Source: an uncultured Oscillospiraceae bacterium (GTDB lineage Bacteria; Bacillota; Clostridia; Oscillospirales; Oscillospiraceae). Taken from it: DNA of 61,021 bases. Below are positions 8,220 to 16,335 of this stretch, one piece after another. The translations under genes and the position numbers were made by a program. Below the pieces are notes generated by a model, which was not told the DNA's origin, did no database searches, and saw only the letters and a program-made list of their open reading frames with translations. The stretch is taken from contig CANRFC010000013.1 in NCBI GenBank assembly GCA_947629795.1, forward strand, positions 1 to 61,021, written 5' to 3'. Within the stretch, counting starts at the first letter, position 1. Every line of letters starts with the position of its first letter.

Positions 8220-9095
8220 GTGGACAACGAAAAGATCGGCTCCTTTATCAAGGAGCTGCGGAAGGAAAAGGGCCTGACCCAGAAGGAGCTGGCCGACGCC
8301 CTCCACATCACCGACCGGGCGGTGTCCAAGTGGGAGCGGGGCCTCAACGCCCCGGACATCGCCCTGCTGGAGCCCCTGGCGGAGCTGCTGGGGGTGAGCG
8401 TAGGGGAGCTCATCCGGGGGGAGCGGACGGCGGAGGACGCCGCAGACCGGCTCCCGGCGGAGGAGACCAGGAGCCTGCTGGACTATTCCAAGGAAGAGGT
8501 GAGGCGCAAGGTGGGAAGCGTGCGGAAGAAGTACCTGGGGGTGCTGGCAGGCTGCCTGGCCCTGGCGCTGCTGGTGGGGGGCGCCCTCCTGTGGCGGAGC
8601 GGGGTGCTGTTCCTGCTGGACAAAAAGGCTTCTCCTGATGGACAGAGCGTGGTGCGGGTGTACAGCAAAAACTGGGACTTCTGGCCCCTGCGCTTTACCC
8701 TGGAGGACGCGGTGCAGCTCGTTTCGGAGGACGGGGACGGGACGGCCTATGTCAGCTATGGGAACAGCGAATATCAGGGCCTTTGGTGGTCCCCCGACGG
8801 ACGGAAGTATGTGCTCGCCATCCGGAGGGAGGGGGCGAAGGTCCCCAGCCTGTCCCTCTATTGGCTGGACCGGCATGCGGAGTGGAACCTGAACCCCATC
8901 CTGAACATGGGGGGCGAGGGCACGGAGTACCAGTTCCTCCGGTGGGGGAAGGACAGCGAATCCATGCTGTTCTACTACCGCACAGAGCGGGCGGGGAAGC
9001 CCAAGGAGGGCTACTTCTGGTACAACTGCGCCACGGGAATGGTGGGCGGAGAGCTGGAGCTGCCCACCACCTGGGTCTGGGGAGAGGAGACCTGA
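8220..9095 (+). CDS. XRE-type HTH protein with a membrane anchor and extracytoplasmic domain
   Basis: A putative membrane-bound regulator of 291 residues. The N-terminal helix-turn-helix is clear (IKELRKEKGLTQKELADAL followed by ITDRAVSKWERG). A linker follows, then one transmembrane helix at about 107-130 (YLGVLAGCLALALLVGGALL), then a C-terminal domain with WWSPDGRKYVLAIRR, resembling a propeller-type sensor. The start is probably the GTG at 8220 (VDNEKIGSF), with AAGGGA about 9 nt upstream; an in-frame ATG at 8196 is an alternative. It is divergent from nrdG across a short gap. Targets are unknown. Confidence 0.8.
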   Translation: MDNEKIGSFIKELRKEKGLTQKELADALHITDRAVSKWERGLNAPDIALLEPLAELLGVSVGELIRGERTAEDAADRLPAEETRSLLDYSKEEVRRKVGSVRKKYLGVLAGCLALALLVGGALLWRSGVLFLLDKKASPDGQSVVRVYSKNWDFWPLRFTLEDAVQLVSEDGDGTAYVSYGNSEYQGLWWSPDGRKYVLAIRREGAKVPSLSLYWLDRHAEWNLNPILNMGGEGTEYQFLRWGKDSESMLFYYRTERAGKPKEGYFWYNCATGMVGGELELPTTWVWGEET

Positions 9096-9098
9096 AAA

Positions 9099-9127
9099 AA
9101 GGGACGGGCCGGGGGCCCGTCCCTTTT
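9099..9127 (+). terminator. Rho-independent terminator after the XRE gene
   Basis: GGGACGGGCC ... GGCCCGTCCC stem at 9101-9123, followed by TTTTT, directly after the stop codon. Confidence 0.92.
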
Positions 9128-9141
9128 TGGGTTACGCTTAC

Positions 9142-9256
9142 AGATGGAGCACTCTCTCCTTTTTAGTCCCGCTTAATGAGCAAAGCGAATTTAGCGGGAC
9201 TTAATGCAGGGCCGCGAAGCGGCATCGCAGATCTCCTGCGTCCTGCCCTGGTTCCA
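9142..9256 (-). repeat. Split duplicate of the nrdD 3' end
   Basis: Bases 9142-9160 and about 9232-9256 repeat the last ~50 bp of nrdD (9338-9384), covering codons for WNQGRTQEI and KERVLHL plus a stop. They are separated by a ~71-bp palindrome-bearing insert (9161-9231). In the nrdD direction the order is: intact gene end, spacer with one palindrome, first half of the duplicate, insert with another palindrome, second half. Confidence 0.8.
9165..9201. repeat. Palindromic small repeat, copy 1
   Basis: AGTCCCGCT (9165-9173) pairs with AGCGGGACT (9193-9201). The inner segment AATGAGCAAAGCGAATTT is a near match to that of copy 2. A second mini-hairpin (GCCGC-GAA-GCGGC) follows at 9211-9223 in the same insert. 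Confidence 0.75.
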
Positions 9257-9262
9257 TTTATT

Positions 9263-9294
9263 CCCCCTTAGCGAGCAACGCGAGCTTTAGGGGG
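9263..9294. repeat. Palindromic small repeat, copy 2
   Basis: CCCCCTTAGC ... GCTTTAGGGGG with centre GAGCAACGCGA, related to copy 1 (shared pattern TTA-GAGCAA-GCGA-TTTAG within G/C clamps). It lies between the nrdD stop and the split duplicate of the gene end. Confidence 0.75.
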
Positions 9295-9334
9295 AGTTAA
9301 CGGAACCTCGGACACCCAAAGGGTTGGGACCGCA

Positions 9335-11542
9335 TTAAAGATGGAGCACTCTCTCCTTAATTTCCTGTGTCCTGCCCTGGTTCCAGAACTGGGTGCCGAT
9401 GTACCCGCAGGTGCGGCGGGCCACGTTCATCTTGTCCTGGTCCCGGTTGTGGCAGTGGGGGCACTCCCAAACCAGCTTGCCGTCGTCCTCCACGATCTGG
9501 ATCTCTCCGTCAAAGCCGCACACCTGGCAGTAGTCGGACTTGGTGTTCAGCTCGGCGTACATGATGTGGTCGTAGATGAACTGCATCACGCTGAGGACAG
9601 CGGGGATGTTGTCCTGCATGTTGGGGACCTCCACGTAGCTGATGGCCCCGCCGGGGGAGAGCTTCTGGAACTTGGACTCGAAGTCCAGCTTGGAGAAGGC
9701 GTCGATCTCCTCGGTGACGTGGATGTGGTAGGAGTTGGTGATATAGGCCTTGTCGGTGACCCCTTCGATGATGCCGAACCGCTTCTGCAGGCAGGTGGCG
9801 AAGCGGTAGGTGGTGGACTCCAGGGGAGTGCCGTAGAGAGAGAAGTCGATGTTGCTCTCCTTCTTCCACTTGGCGCACATGTCGTTCATGTGCTGCATGA
9901 CCTCCAGGGCGAAGGGAGTGCCCTGCTCGGGCTCGGTGTGGCTCACGCCGGTCATGTACTTCACGCACTCGTAGAGGCCGGCATAGCCCAGGGAGATGGT
10001 GGAGTAGCCGTTGAAGAGGAGCTTGTCGATGGGCTCGCCCTTGGGGAGCCGGGCCAGGGCGCCGTACTGCCAGAGGATGGGGGCGGCGTCGGACAGGGTG
10101 CCCTTGAGGCGCTCGTGGCGGCACATCAGGGCCCGGTGGCACAGCTCCAGCCGCTCGTCGAAGATCTTCCAGAACTCATCCATGTCCCGATGGGAGGAGA
10201 GGGCCACGTCCACCAGGTTGATGGTGCACACGCCCTGGTTGAACCGGCCGTAGTACTTGTGCTTGCCGGGGACGTAGTTCTTGGCGTTGGCGATGTTGCC
10301 GATGCCCGCGTCGGTGAACCGGTCGGGGGTGAGGAAGCTCCGGCAGCCCATGCAGGTGTACACGTCGCCCTTATCCTGGAGCATGATCTTCTCCGAGATA
10401 TAGTCGGGCACCAGCCGCTTGGCAGTGCACTTGGCGGCCAGCTCGGTGAGGTACCAGTAGGGAGTGCCCTCCCGGATGTTGTCCTCCTCCAGCACGTAGA
10501 TGAGCTTGGGGAAGGCGGGGGTGATCCACACGCCCACCTCGTTCTTCACGCCCTCGTAGCGCTGGAGCAGGGTCTCCTCGATGATGAGGGCCAGATCCTT
10601 TTTCTCCTGCTCCGAGCGGGCCTCGCCCAGGTACATGAACACCGTGATGAAGGGGGCCTGTCCGTTGGTGGTCATCAGGGTGACCACCTGGTACTGGATG
10701 GTCTGGACCCCCCGCTTGATCTCCTGGCGCAGCCGCTTCTCCACGATGGAGGAGATCACCGCCTCGTCGATGGCGCCGTCGGGGCTGATGGCCTTATACT
10801 CCTCCAGCACGTCCCGGCGGATCTTCTGCCGGGAGATGTCCACGAAGGGGGCCAGGTGGGTCAGGCTGATGGACTGCCCGCCGTACTGGTTGGAGGCCAC
10901 CTGGGCGATGATCTGGGTGGCGATGTTGCAGGCGGTGGAGAAGGAGTGGGGCTTCTCGATCATGGTGCCCGAGATGACGGTGCCGTTCTGCAGCATGTCC
11001 TCCAGGTTCACCAGGTCGCAGTTGTGCATGTGCTGGGCGTAGTAGTCCATGTCGTGGAAGTGGATGATGCCCTGCTTGTGGGCCTCCACGATGTCGGCGG
11101 GGAGGAGGATGCGGCGGGTGATGTCCTTGGAGACCTCGCCGGCCATGTAGTCCCGCTGGACCGCGTTGACCTTGGGGTCCTTGTTGGAGTTCTCCTGCAT
11201 GACCTCCTCGTTGTTGGACTCGATGAGGGTGAGGATCTGCTCGTCGGTGGTGTTGGCCTGGCGCACCAGGGTGCGGTTATAGCGGTAGCGGATGTAGCGC
11301 TTGGCGGTCTCGTAAGCGCCCTCCTTCATGATCTCGGTCTCCACCAGCTCCTGGATCTCCTCCACCGAGAGGGTGCGCTCCAGGTGAGCGGCCTGGGCCT
11401 CGATGCGCTCGGCGATCTCCCGGATCTGGCCGGGGGTGAGCTCCCGGGCTCCGTTGGTGGCGTTGTTGGCTTTGGTGATGGCGGCGGCGATCTTCTCGGA
11501 ATCAAAAGCCACTTCCTGTCCGCTTCTCTTGATGATCTTCAT
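9335..11542 (-). CDS. nrdD: Anaerobic ribonucleoside-triphosphate reductase (class III)
   Basis: Reduces NTPs to dNTPs under anaerobiosis with a glycyl radical set by NrdG. At 735 residues it is full length. It has an N-terminal ATP-cone (MKIIKRSGQEVAFDSEKIAAAI), the central barrel with HMHNCDLVNLEDML, a C-terminal zinc site (CQVCGF ... CPHCHNRD) and the glycyl-radical loop RRTCGYIGTQFWNQGR about 25 residues from the end. The start is the ATG at 11542, with AGAGGGG about 10 nt upstream; the frame stays open further 5' but without family similarity. Its last codons are duplicated just downstream (9142-9256). Confidence 0.96.
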   Translation of the reverse strand: MKIIKRSGQEVAFDSEKIAAAITKANNATNGARELTPGQIREIAERIEAQAAHLERTLSVEEIQELVETEIMKEGAYETAKRYIRYRYNRTLVRQANTTDEQILTLIESNNEEVMQENSNKDPKVNAVQRDYMAGEVSKDITRRILLPADIVEAHKQGIIHFHDMDYYAQHMHNCDLVNLEDMLQNGTVISGTMIEKPHSFSTACNIATQIIAQVASNQYGGQSISLTHLAPFVDISRQKIRRDVLEEYKAISPDGAIDEAVISSIVEKRLRQEIKRGVQTIQYQVVTLMTTNGQAPFITVFMYLGEARSEQEKKDLALIIEETLLQRYEGVKNEVGVWITPAFPKLIYVLEEDNIREGTPYWYLTELAAKCTAKRLVPDYISEKIMLQDKGDVYTCMGCRSFLTPDRFTDAGIGNIANAKNYVPGKHKYYGRFNQGVCTINLVDVALSSHRDMDEFWKIFDERLELCHRALMCRHERLKGTLSDAAPILWQYGALARLPKGEPIDKLLFNGYSTISLGYAGLYECVKYMTGVSHTEPEQGTPFALEVMQHMNDMCAKWKKESNIDFSLYGTPLESTTYRFATCLQKRFGIIEGVTDKAYITNSYHIHVTEEIDAFSKLDFESKFQKLSPGGAISYVEVPNMQDNIPAVLSVMQFIYDHIMYAELNTKSDYCQVCGFDGEIQIVEDDGKLVWECPHCHNRDQDKMNVARRTCGYIGTQFWNQGRTQEIKERVLHL

Positions 11543-11620
11543 TGGTAATGGGCCCCTCTCCATATATATTGTTCTCCGTTTCCCTACCGCGGCAGAGGGT
11601 CCCGGACGATTCGGCGCAAG

Positions 11621-11677
11621 ACACAGTATACAACATCTTTTCCGGGAATGCAAGGGTCAATCCACAAGATGTAGTGA
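11621..11677 (-). promoter_or_regulatory. nrdD promoter with possible NrdR boxes
   Basis: Minus-strand TTGCAT (11653-11648), 17-nt spacer, TATACT (11630-11625). Two partial matches to the NrdR-box consensus (ACAC-ATATAT-GTGT type) lie at 11662-11677 (TCACTACATCTTGTGG on the minus strand) and 11621-11636 (ATGTTGTATACTGTGT), bracketing the promoter. They are 41 bp apart, more than the commonly reported spacing, so the NrdR assignment is tentative; the promoter is better supported. Confidence 0.45.
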
Positions 11678-11728
11678 AAAATTTTACAGGCCATCCCAAA
11701 TATTGTGGGTAGAAAAGAATGAAAAAAG

Positions 11729-11762
11729 TTCCGGGAAAGGCCGGTTTTGCCTTCCCCGGAGT
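11729..11762 (-). terminator. Terminator after the D,D-carboxypeptidase gene
   Basis: Minus-strand hairpin CCGGGGAAGGC / GGCCTTTCCCGG followed by AACTTTTTTC, about 95 nt past the stop at 11856. Together with the nrdD promoter this accounts for most of the 11543-11855 gap. Confidence 0.65.
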
Positions 11763-11855
11763 AGTTTACATAACAGTTTATAGGGCATAGGAAAAGTTGC
11801 CCAAAAATGGCGTCGAATTTTCGTGAACAATGCCGAAGCACAAGATATGGTGCTG

Positions 11856-13391
11856 TCAGAAGGGCGGGGCCACAACCGTCAGTTGGGTGGAGAGGACCGC
11901 CGGGACCGCACCGGGCAGGCCATCGGGATTGCAGCGGAATTCCAGGGCGTGGACGCCCACGGGGGTATCGGGATTGACGAAGAAGGTGTAGGAGCTCAGG
12001 CCCTGGGGGGTCATGGTAAAGGAGGGGTTGCTGAAGTAGGGGATGGGTTCGCCGTCCAGGTACCATCCGCAGGGGATCCGGCAGGTGATGCCCTGGTCGC
12101 ACTGGATCTTGCAGGGCACGGTGATCCGGGAGCCTGGATAGAGAGTGGCGGAGCCCACTCCCAGATATCCGGTGAAGGTCAGGGGAGCCGAGGCAGGGAT
12201 GACGCCCTCCCGGCGGACCACGGCGCCGTTGGGGAAGGTGATGTTCAGGGCCACGGTGGTGTCCTGCCAGGGGAGGTCGGGGACTTTTACCCCCGGTACG
12301 GCGCCGTTCTGGAGGACTTTCGCGGCGGGGTAGGAGACCCCGTTTACCTCATATTGTACGTCGCAGTAGATCTCCCCTGTGAGGCCGCCGATGTCGGCGG
12401 TGAACACATTTTCGGTGTAGGGAGCCACCCCCTGGCCGCTCTCGGTGCGGAAGGAGGCGGTGAGAGCCTGTCCCGCCTGGGCCCAGGCGGCCTCCCGCTC
12501 CTTACGGCAGGTGAAGCCGTACTCCAGGAGCTTCCGGCTCTCAGACATCCGGGCCGAGGCCGAGGCGGTGTTCATCACCACCGAGATGATCCGGGCCCCG
12601 TCCCGCTGGGCGGTGCCGGTGAAGCAGTACCCCGCCCCGTAGGTAAAGCCGGTCTTGAGCCCGTCGATGCCGGGGAGGGTGGCGTTTTTCAGAATGGTGT
12701 TGGTGGTGGAGTAAGTACGGCCCTGGAAGTTCACCGACAGGAGCTGGGAGTAGTTCAGGATCTCCGGATGGTCGGTGAGGAGCCGCCGGGCGATCTCGGC
12801 CATGGCCCGGGGGGAGACGGCGTTGCCCTTGTCCAGGAAGCCCGAGCTGTCGGCGAATTTGGCGTCGATGCCCCACTGCCGGGTGGTGGTGTTCATCCGC
12901 TCCACGAAGACGGCCTCGCTGCCGCCGCCCAGATACTCGGCCAGAGCCATGATGGAGGCGTTGCCCGAGGCGGTGATGGCCAGCTTGATCAGGTCCTCGG
13001 CGGGGTAGCTGGCTCCGGCGGTGAACTTCTCCAGGCCGGAGTAGAGCTTGGTCCGGGAGATCTGGGCCAGCTCGGCGCTGATGGGGATGGGGGTGGTGAG
13101 GGAGAGCTCCCCGGCGTCGATGGCGTCAAAGACCAGGTAAAGGCTCATGAGCTTGGTCATGCTGGCGGCGGGGCGGGGGGTGTCGGCATTTTTCTCGTAG
13201 TAGACCTCCCCGGTGCCGCCGTCGATGACGATGGCGCCGGAGGCCGAGGTGGACATGGCCACCACCTGGGGCTCCTGGGCGGGCTGGGCGGCCTGGTCGG
13301 TCTCCACCGGCGGGGCGGCCAGGGCGGAAGGGGCGAGCAGGCTCAGGGCCAGCAGCAGAGGGAGGGCGCGGGAGAGGGCGGCTCGCTTCAT
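11856..13391 (-). CDS. D-alanyl-D-alanine carboxypeptidase (class A, DacF/DacA type)
   Basis: Penicillin-binding protein that trims the terminal D-Ala from peptidoglycan stem peptides outside the membrane. The signal peptide ends at ALAAPP near residue 26. The S11 active-site motifs are all present: SMTK at 77-80, SGN at 142-144 and KTG at 246-248. At 511 residues it has an unusually long C-terminal beta-rich region. The start at 13391 (MKRAALSR) is preferred over the ATG at 13397 because the AGGAG lies 8 nt from the former and 2 nt from the latter. No C-terminal amphipathic anchor is obvious. Neighbouring dpaAB makes a sporulation link possible but unproven. Confidence 0.92.
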   Translation of the reverse strand: MKRAALSRALPLLLALSLLAPSALAAPPVETDQAAQPAQEPQVVAMSTSASGAIVIDGGTGEVYYEKNADTPRPAASMTKLMSLYLVFDAIDAGELSLTTPIPISAELAQISRTKLYSGLEKFTAGASYPAEDLIKLAITASGNASIMALAEYLGGGSEAVFVERMNTTTRQWGIDAKFADSSGFLDKGNAVSPRAMAEIARRLLTDHPEILNYSQLLSVNFQGRTYSTTNTILKNATLPGIDGLKTGFTYGAGYCFTGTAQRDGARIISVVMNTASASARMSESRKLLEYGFTCRKEREAAWAQAGQALTASFRTESGQGVAPYTENVFTADIGGLTGEIYCDVQYEVNGVSYPAAKVLQNGAVPGVKVPDLPWQDTTVALNITFPNGAVVRREGVIPASAPLTFTGYLGVGSATLYPGSRITVPCKIQCDQGITCRIPCGWYLDGEPIPYFSNPSFTMTPQGLSSYTFFVNPDTPVGVHALEFRCNPDGLPGAVPAVLSTQLTVVAPPF

Positions 13392-13435
13392 ATTCATCGC
13401 TCCTATCGTGTCGAAACACGCTGTCTTATGACATT

Positions 13436-13463
13436 ATTATACAGTCCTGACAGGAAAAAGCAA
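13436..13463 (-). promoter_or_regulatory. Promoter of the D,D-carboxypeptidase gene
   Basis: Minus-strand TTGCTT (13463-13458), 16-nt spacer, TATAAT (13441-13436), 45 nt before the start codon. Confidence 0.6.
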
Positions 13464-13491
13464 GAATATTTTCCTGACGCGAATCATTTCC

Positions 13492-13525
13492 AAAAAATGG
13501 GACCGCCGGAGCTTTCCGGCGGTCC
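13492..13525 (-). terminator. Terminator of the dpaA-dpaB transcript
   Basis: Minus-strand GGACCGCCGG / CCGGCGGTCC stem (13500-13524) followed by CATTTTTT, 29 nt beyond the dpaB stop. It closes the dpa operon before the next gene. Confidence 0.93.
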
Positions 13526-13553
13526 TGGGTCGATTCGGCTGCTTTTGCGGCTC

Positions 13554-14138
13554 CTATTCCGGGGCCCCCAGCAGGAGGGGCTGGAGCTGCCGGCCGGCCA
13601 GAGCGGCCTCAATGGCGTCGGCGGCCAGGGAGAATTCGGCCACCAGGGAGGTGGGCTTTCCCACCGGGTCGTCCTGGCGGAAGGGCACGAAGAACACATT
13701 CTTCTTGTCCAGGAGGGCGGCGATGTTTCTGGCCGAGGAGGCCAGACCGTCGTTGGTGGAGATGGCCAGGATGAGGGGCCGACCGTTGCGCAGGTGGGAC
13801 TTGGCGGCCATGGTCACCGTGGTGTCGGTCACGCCGTTGGCCAGCTTGCCCAGGGTGTTCCCGGTGCAGGGGCACAGGATCAGGGCGTCCAGCAGCTTCT
13901 TGGGCCCGATGGGCTCGGCCTGGGGAATGGTGGAGATGACAGGGCTTCCGGTGATCTCCACCATCCGCCGCAGGTGGTCCTCCCGGCGGCCGAACCGGGT
14001 GTCCCAGCCCCCCGACGCCTCCGAGACGATGGCCGTCACGTCCCCGAACCGCTCCTTCACGGCCTCCAGAGCCTCAAAGGCCCTGGAAAAGGTACAGAAG
14101 GACCCACAGAATCCAAACCCAATGCGCTTATTTTCCAT
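13554..14138 (-). CDS. dpaB: Dipicolinate synthase subunit B
   Basis: Flavoprotein-type subunit that with DpaA converts the lysine-pathway intermediate dihydroxytetrahydrodipicolinate to dipicolinic acid in the mother cell; the product is loaded into the spore core. The 194-residue protein has the family opening MENKRIGFGFCGSFCTFS and the block ALILCPCTGNTLGKLANGVTDTTVTMA. The start is the ATG at 14138, with GGGGAG about 8 nt upstream. It follows the dpaA 3' fragment by only 2 nt, so it was transcribed with dpaA before the element entered; in the inserted state it is 21 kb from the dpaA promoter. Confidence 0.95.
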   Translation of the reverse strand: MENKRIGFGFCGSFCTFSRAFEALEAVKERFGDVTAIVSEASGGWDTRFGRREDHLRRMVEITGSPVISTIPQAEPIGPKKLLDALILCPCTGNTLGKLANGVTDTTVTMAAKSHLRNGRPLILAISTNDGLASSARNIAALLDKKNVFFVPFRQDDPVGKPTSLVAEFSLAADAIEAALAGRQLQPLLLGAPE

Positions 14139-14140
14139 GC

Positions 14141-14618
14141 TCAAGCTCCCCTCTCCCGCAGAATGTTGTAGACGGTGTCCCGGATGGCCAGTCCGGCGGT
14201 GACCGGGGCCACCTTTCCGGGCAGGGACAGGGCCCAGATGGCCCGCACCCCCAGCTCCGACGCGGCTTTGAAGTCCACGCCTCCCGGCTTGGAGGCCAGG
14301 TCGATGACCAGGCACCCCGGCTTCAGGTCGTCCAGCTCCTCCCGGCCCAGCACCGGGGCGGGGACGGTGTTGACGATGAGGTCGTAGGCGCACAGCCAGC
14401 CGGAAAGCTGGTCGGAGCGCTCCACCCCGTAGCTCCACACCTGGGCCCAGGCCAGGTCGGAGTAGCTCCGGGCGGCCACGCTGACCTTGCCCCCCAGCCC
14501 CCGGAGCTGCCGGGCCAGGACCTTCCCCAGCCGCCCGTAGCCGATGACCAGACACCGGGCGTTGTGGATGGTCACCGGCAGCTCCTCCATGGCCAACTGA
14601 ATAGCCCCCTCGGAGGTG
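14141..14618 (-). CDS. dpaA: Dipicolinate synthase subunit A, 3' part of a split gene
   Basis: The NAD(P)-binding half of DpaA: TSEGAIQLAMEELPVTIHNA, then the dinucleotide fold CLVIGYGRLGKVLARQL and ...DLIVNTVPAPVL. It supplies the C-terminal 158 residues plus one base of the proline codon. The N-terminal half lies 21.3 kb away at 35958-36340 on the same strand. Joining the two at the CC core (14619-14620 or 35958-35959) gives an uninterrupted 286-residue frame reading NAVP-TSEGAIQ. As it stands the fragment has no proper start; a TTG at 14596 and ATG at 14590 lack a good ribosome binding site. Confidence 0.93.
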
Positions 14619-14643
14619 GGTGGTGCGTTAGCGGTATGGCTAT
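14611..14643. other. Element-dpaA junction, att site on the dpaA 3' side
   Basis: Host half-site 14611-14618, core GG (CC on the coding strand) 14619-14620, then a 23-bp element arm 14621-14643 (TGGTGCGTTAGCGGTATGGC...). The arm matches the inverted arm at 35935-35957 in 21 of 23 positions, as expected for the two half-sites left by a serine integrase after attP x attB recombination. Confidence 0.88.
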
Positions 14644-14799
14644 GCTTACTATGTCTATAACGCTCAAGCCTTTAAATCGTAAGAGAGTAAAGAAAATGAT
14701 AAAATTGTTTTCATTAATTTTTGAAAAATGTTGGGCTACTATTCAATGCAATCTATACCATATCAGGAAAAAGGCGGACAATAATTTCGAAACAAGAGA

Positions 14800-14832
14800 A
14801 GTCCCATACCGAATTTTGCTCGGTATGGGACT
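14800..14832 (-). terminator. Hairpin at the end of the cargo operon
   Basis: Perfect 12-bp stem AGTCCCATACCG (14800-14811) / CGGTATGGGACT (14821-14832), about 60 nt beyond the M20 gene stop. No strong T-run. The remainder of 14644-14893 is AT-rich and shows no credible gene. Confidence 0.6.
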
Positions 14833-14893
14833 TCGGCGTGTACTATGGAGCCATTAGGTGAAGTATATGCACGTGTTCACTGGCCACAAAAAA

Positions 14894-16243
14894 TCAGCGG
14901 CCACAGATAATAGGCTCCATAGGAAGCTCAGTGATGGCAGAGGATTTCTCACGAAGGGCCAGATATTCTTCTTTGGTCATCAGCGGATGGAAGGCATCAA
15001 TCACTTTTTTCGCTTCTGCTGCACCATCCTTTAAAAAACGGTATGCGCTGATGGCGAAGATCTTTGCTGTTAAAATGTAAAGGTGATATTCGTCGACTAC
15101 TTCCAGATTTACGTTGTGGAGTTGCCCCTTGACCCCGCCGGTATGGAAAATGTAAAGCGGCAACAAAGAGGAAACATCTCCTTCGTCGCTGGAGGCAGCA
15201 CTGGGCTGCTGTTTATTTCGATCAACCTGATAGGGGTATTCGCCGTGTACTGTTTCAAAGATCTCCTCAAAAATGTCCAAGTTCCCGGCAGGATACCTTG
15301 GCAAATAGCCCAGCTCAGTTTCAATGGTCATTCCGCAACCAGTAGCTATAGCACCGGCCTTCATAGCACGGTCAAATTTGGATGCAGCTAATTTGATCCC
15401 CTCCGTACTGGAAGCCCGAATCATATATTCCAAGACCACTTCGTCGGCAATGGTGTTTGTACTCTGTCCCCCACTGACAATGTACCCGTGGATGCGCACA
15501 TGATCTCGGTCTCGAAAGCTCTCACGCTGCGCATCTACCGCATGCATCGCAATTATTGCGGCGGCTTGGGCATCGCAACCCATAAAGGGTGTAGCCGCAG
15601 AATGGGAGGAAATGCCGTGAAACTGAACAATTTTAATGACATAACCGTTATTGGCACCGTTGGAAATATTGGGGCCGGCATCGGGGCCGGAATGATTGTC
15701 GATGCACATATCAATGTCGTCGTATGCACCTATGCGGATTAGCTCACATTTTCCACCGGAATAGCGGATTTTTCCTTCCTCAATCAATTTTTTCCGGTAA
15801 GCGCGGTCTACGTTTTCCTCTGCAGGGACCCCCATGAACACAATATTACCGTTCAACGCGTCTCGAACCTCTGGGATGGTGAGAGCAATGGCGGCTCCGA
15901 ACACGCCTGTCAACTGGGCGTGATGACCGCAACAGTGAGCTGCTCCAGTTTCAGGGTTTGCATCCTTGTGCTTGCTCATAGGCAGTGCATCCATCTCACC
16001 TTGCAGGGCAATAACAGGCCCGCTGGTTTTCTGTGGATCTTTCAAATAGCCCTTGACGCCTGTGATGGCAAGACCAGTTTGATTCTGAATCCCCAGAGAG
16101 GTCAGCTTGTCACTGAACTTTTTTGAGGTACGAACCTCTTGGTAACCAAGTTCTGCATGATGCCAGATATCTCTTCCAAATGCGATGATCTCATCTTTGT
16201 GGGCGTCAATCGTCTGACAGATCAGTTGCTCAATCTTATCCAT
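14894..16243 (-). CDS. M20-family amidohydrolase (AbgB-like)
   Basis: Metal-dependent cytoplasmic amidase of the M20D peptidase group, which removes an acyl or aryl-acyl group from an amino acid or similar amine. In 449 residues it shows the metal-site segments GEMDALPMS, AAHCCGHHAQ and PAEENVD, a dimerisation-domain HGISSHSAATP block and a late TGGVKGQLHN. Length and the CGHH motif favour the AbgB/IAA-amino-acid hydrolase side of the family. The start is the ATG at 16243, with AAGGAATGG upstream. It is the last gene of the cargo, behind the SLC13 permease, so it may act on the imported substrate; the substrate is unknown. Confidence 0.88.
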   Translation of the reverse strand: MDKIEQLICQTIDAHKDEIIAFGRDIWHHAELGYQEVRTSKKFSDKLTSLGIQNQTGLAITGVKGYLKDPQKTSGPVIALQGEMDALPMSKHKDANPETGAAHCCGHHAQLTGVFGAAIALTIPEVRDALNGNIVFMGVPAEENVDRAYRKKLIEEGKIRYSGGKCELIRIGAYDDIDMCIDNHSGPDAGPNISNGANNGYVIKIVQFHGISSHSAATPFMGCDAQAAAIIAMHAVDAQRESFRDRDHVRIHGYIVSGGQSTNTIADEVVLEYMIRASSTEGIKLAASKFDRAMKAGAIATGCGMTIETELGYLPRYPAGNLDIFEEIFETVHGEYPYQVDRNKQQPSAASSDEGDVSSLLPLYIFHTGGVKGQLHNVNLEVVDEYHLYILTAKIFAISAYRFLKDGAAEAKKVIDAFHPLMTKEEYLALREKSSAITELPMEPIICGR

Positions 16244-16266
16244 GGAAGATTACCATTCCTTTCCAA

Positions 16267-16307
16267 AAGAATGGGAGTGAAAAATACGGATCTTCACTCC
16301 CATTCCT
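16267..16307 (-). terminator. Intergenic hairpin between permease and amidohydrolase genes
   Basis: GAATGGGAGTGAA (16269-16281) pairs perfectly with TTCACTCCCATTC (16293-16305), followed on the minus strand by TTTT. It may attenuate read-through from the permease gene into the amidohydrolase gene. Confidence 0.7.
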
Positions 16308-16335
16308 CTTTATGTGCTTTTAGCAGGTCATTACA

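Noticed and set aside
14564-14857. 97-codon plus-strand frame across the att junction
   Set aside because: It runs through host dpaA sequence, the att arm and the terminator hairpin with no ribosome site or coding character.
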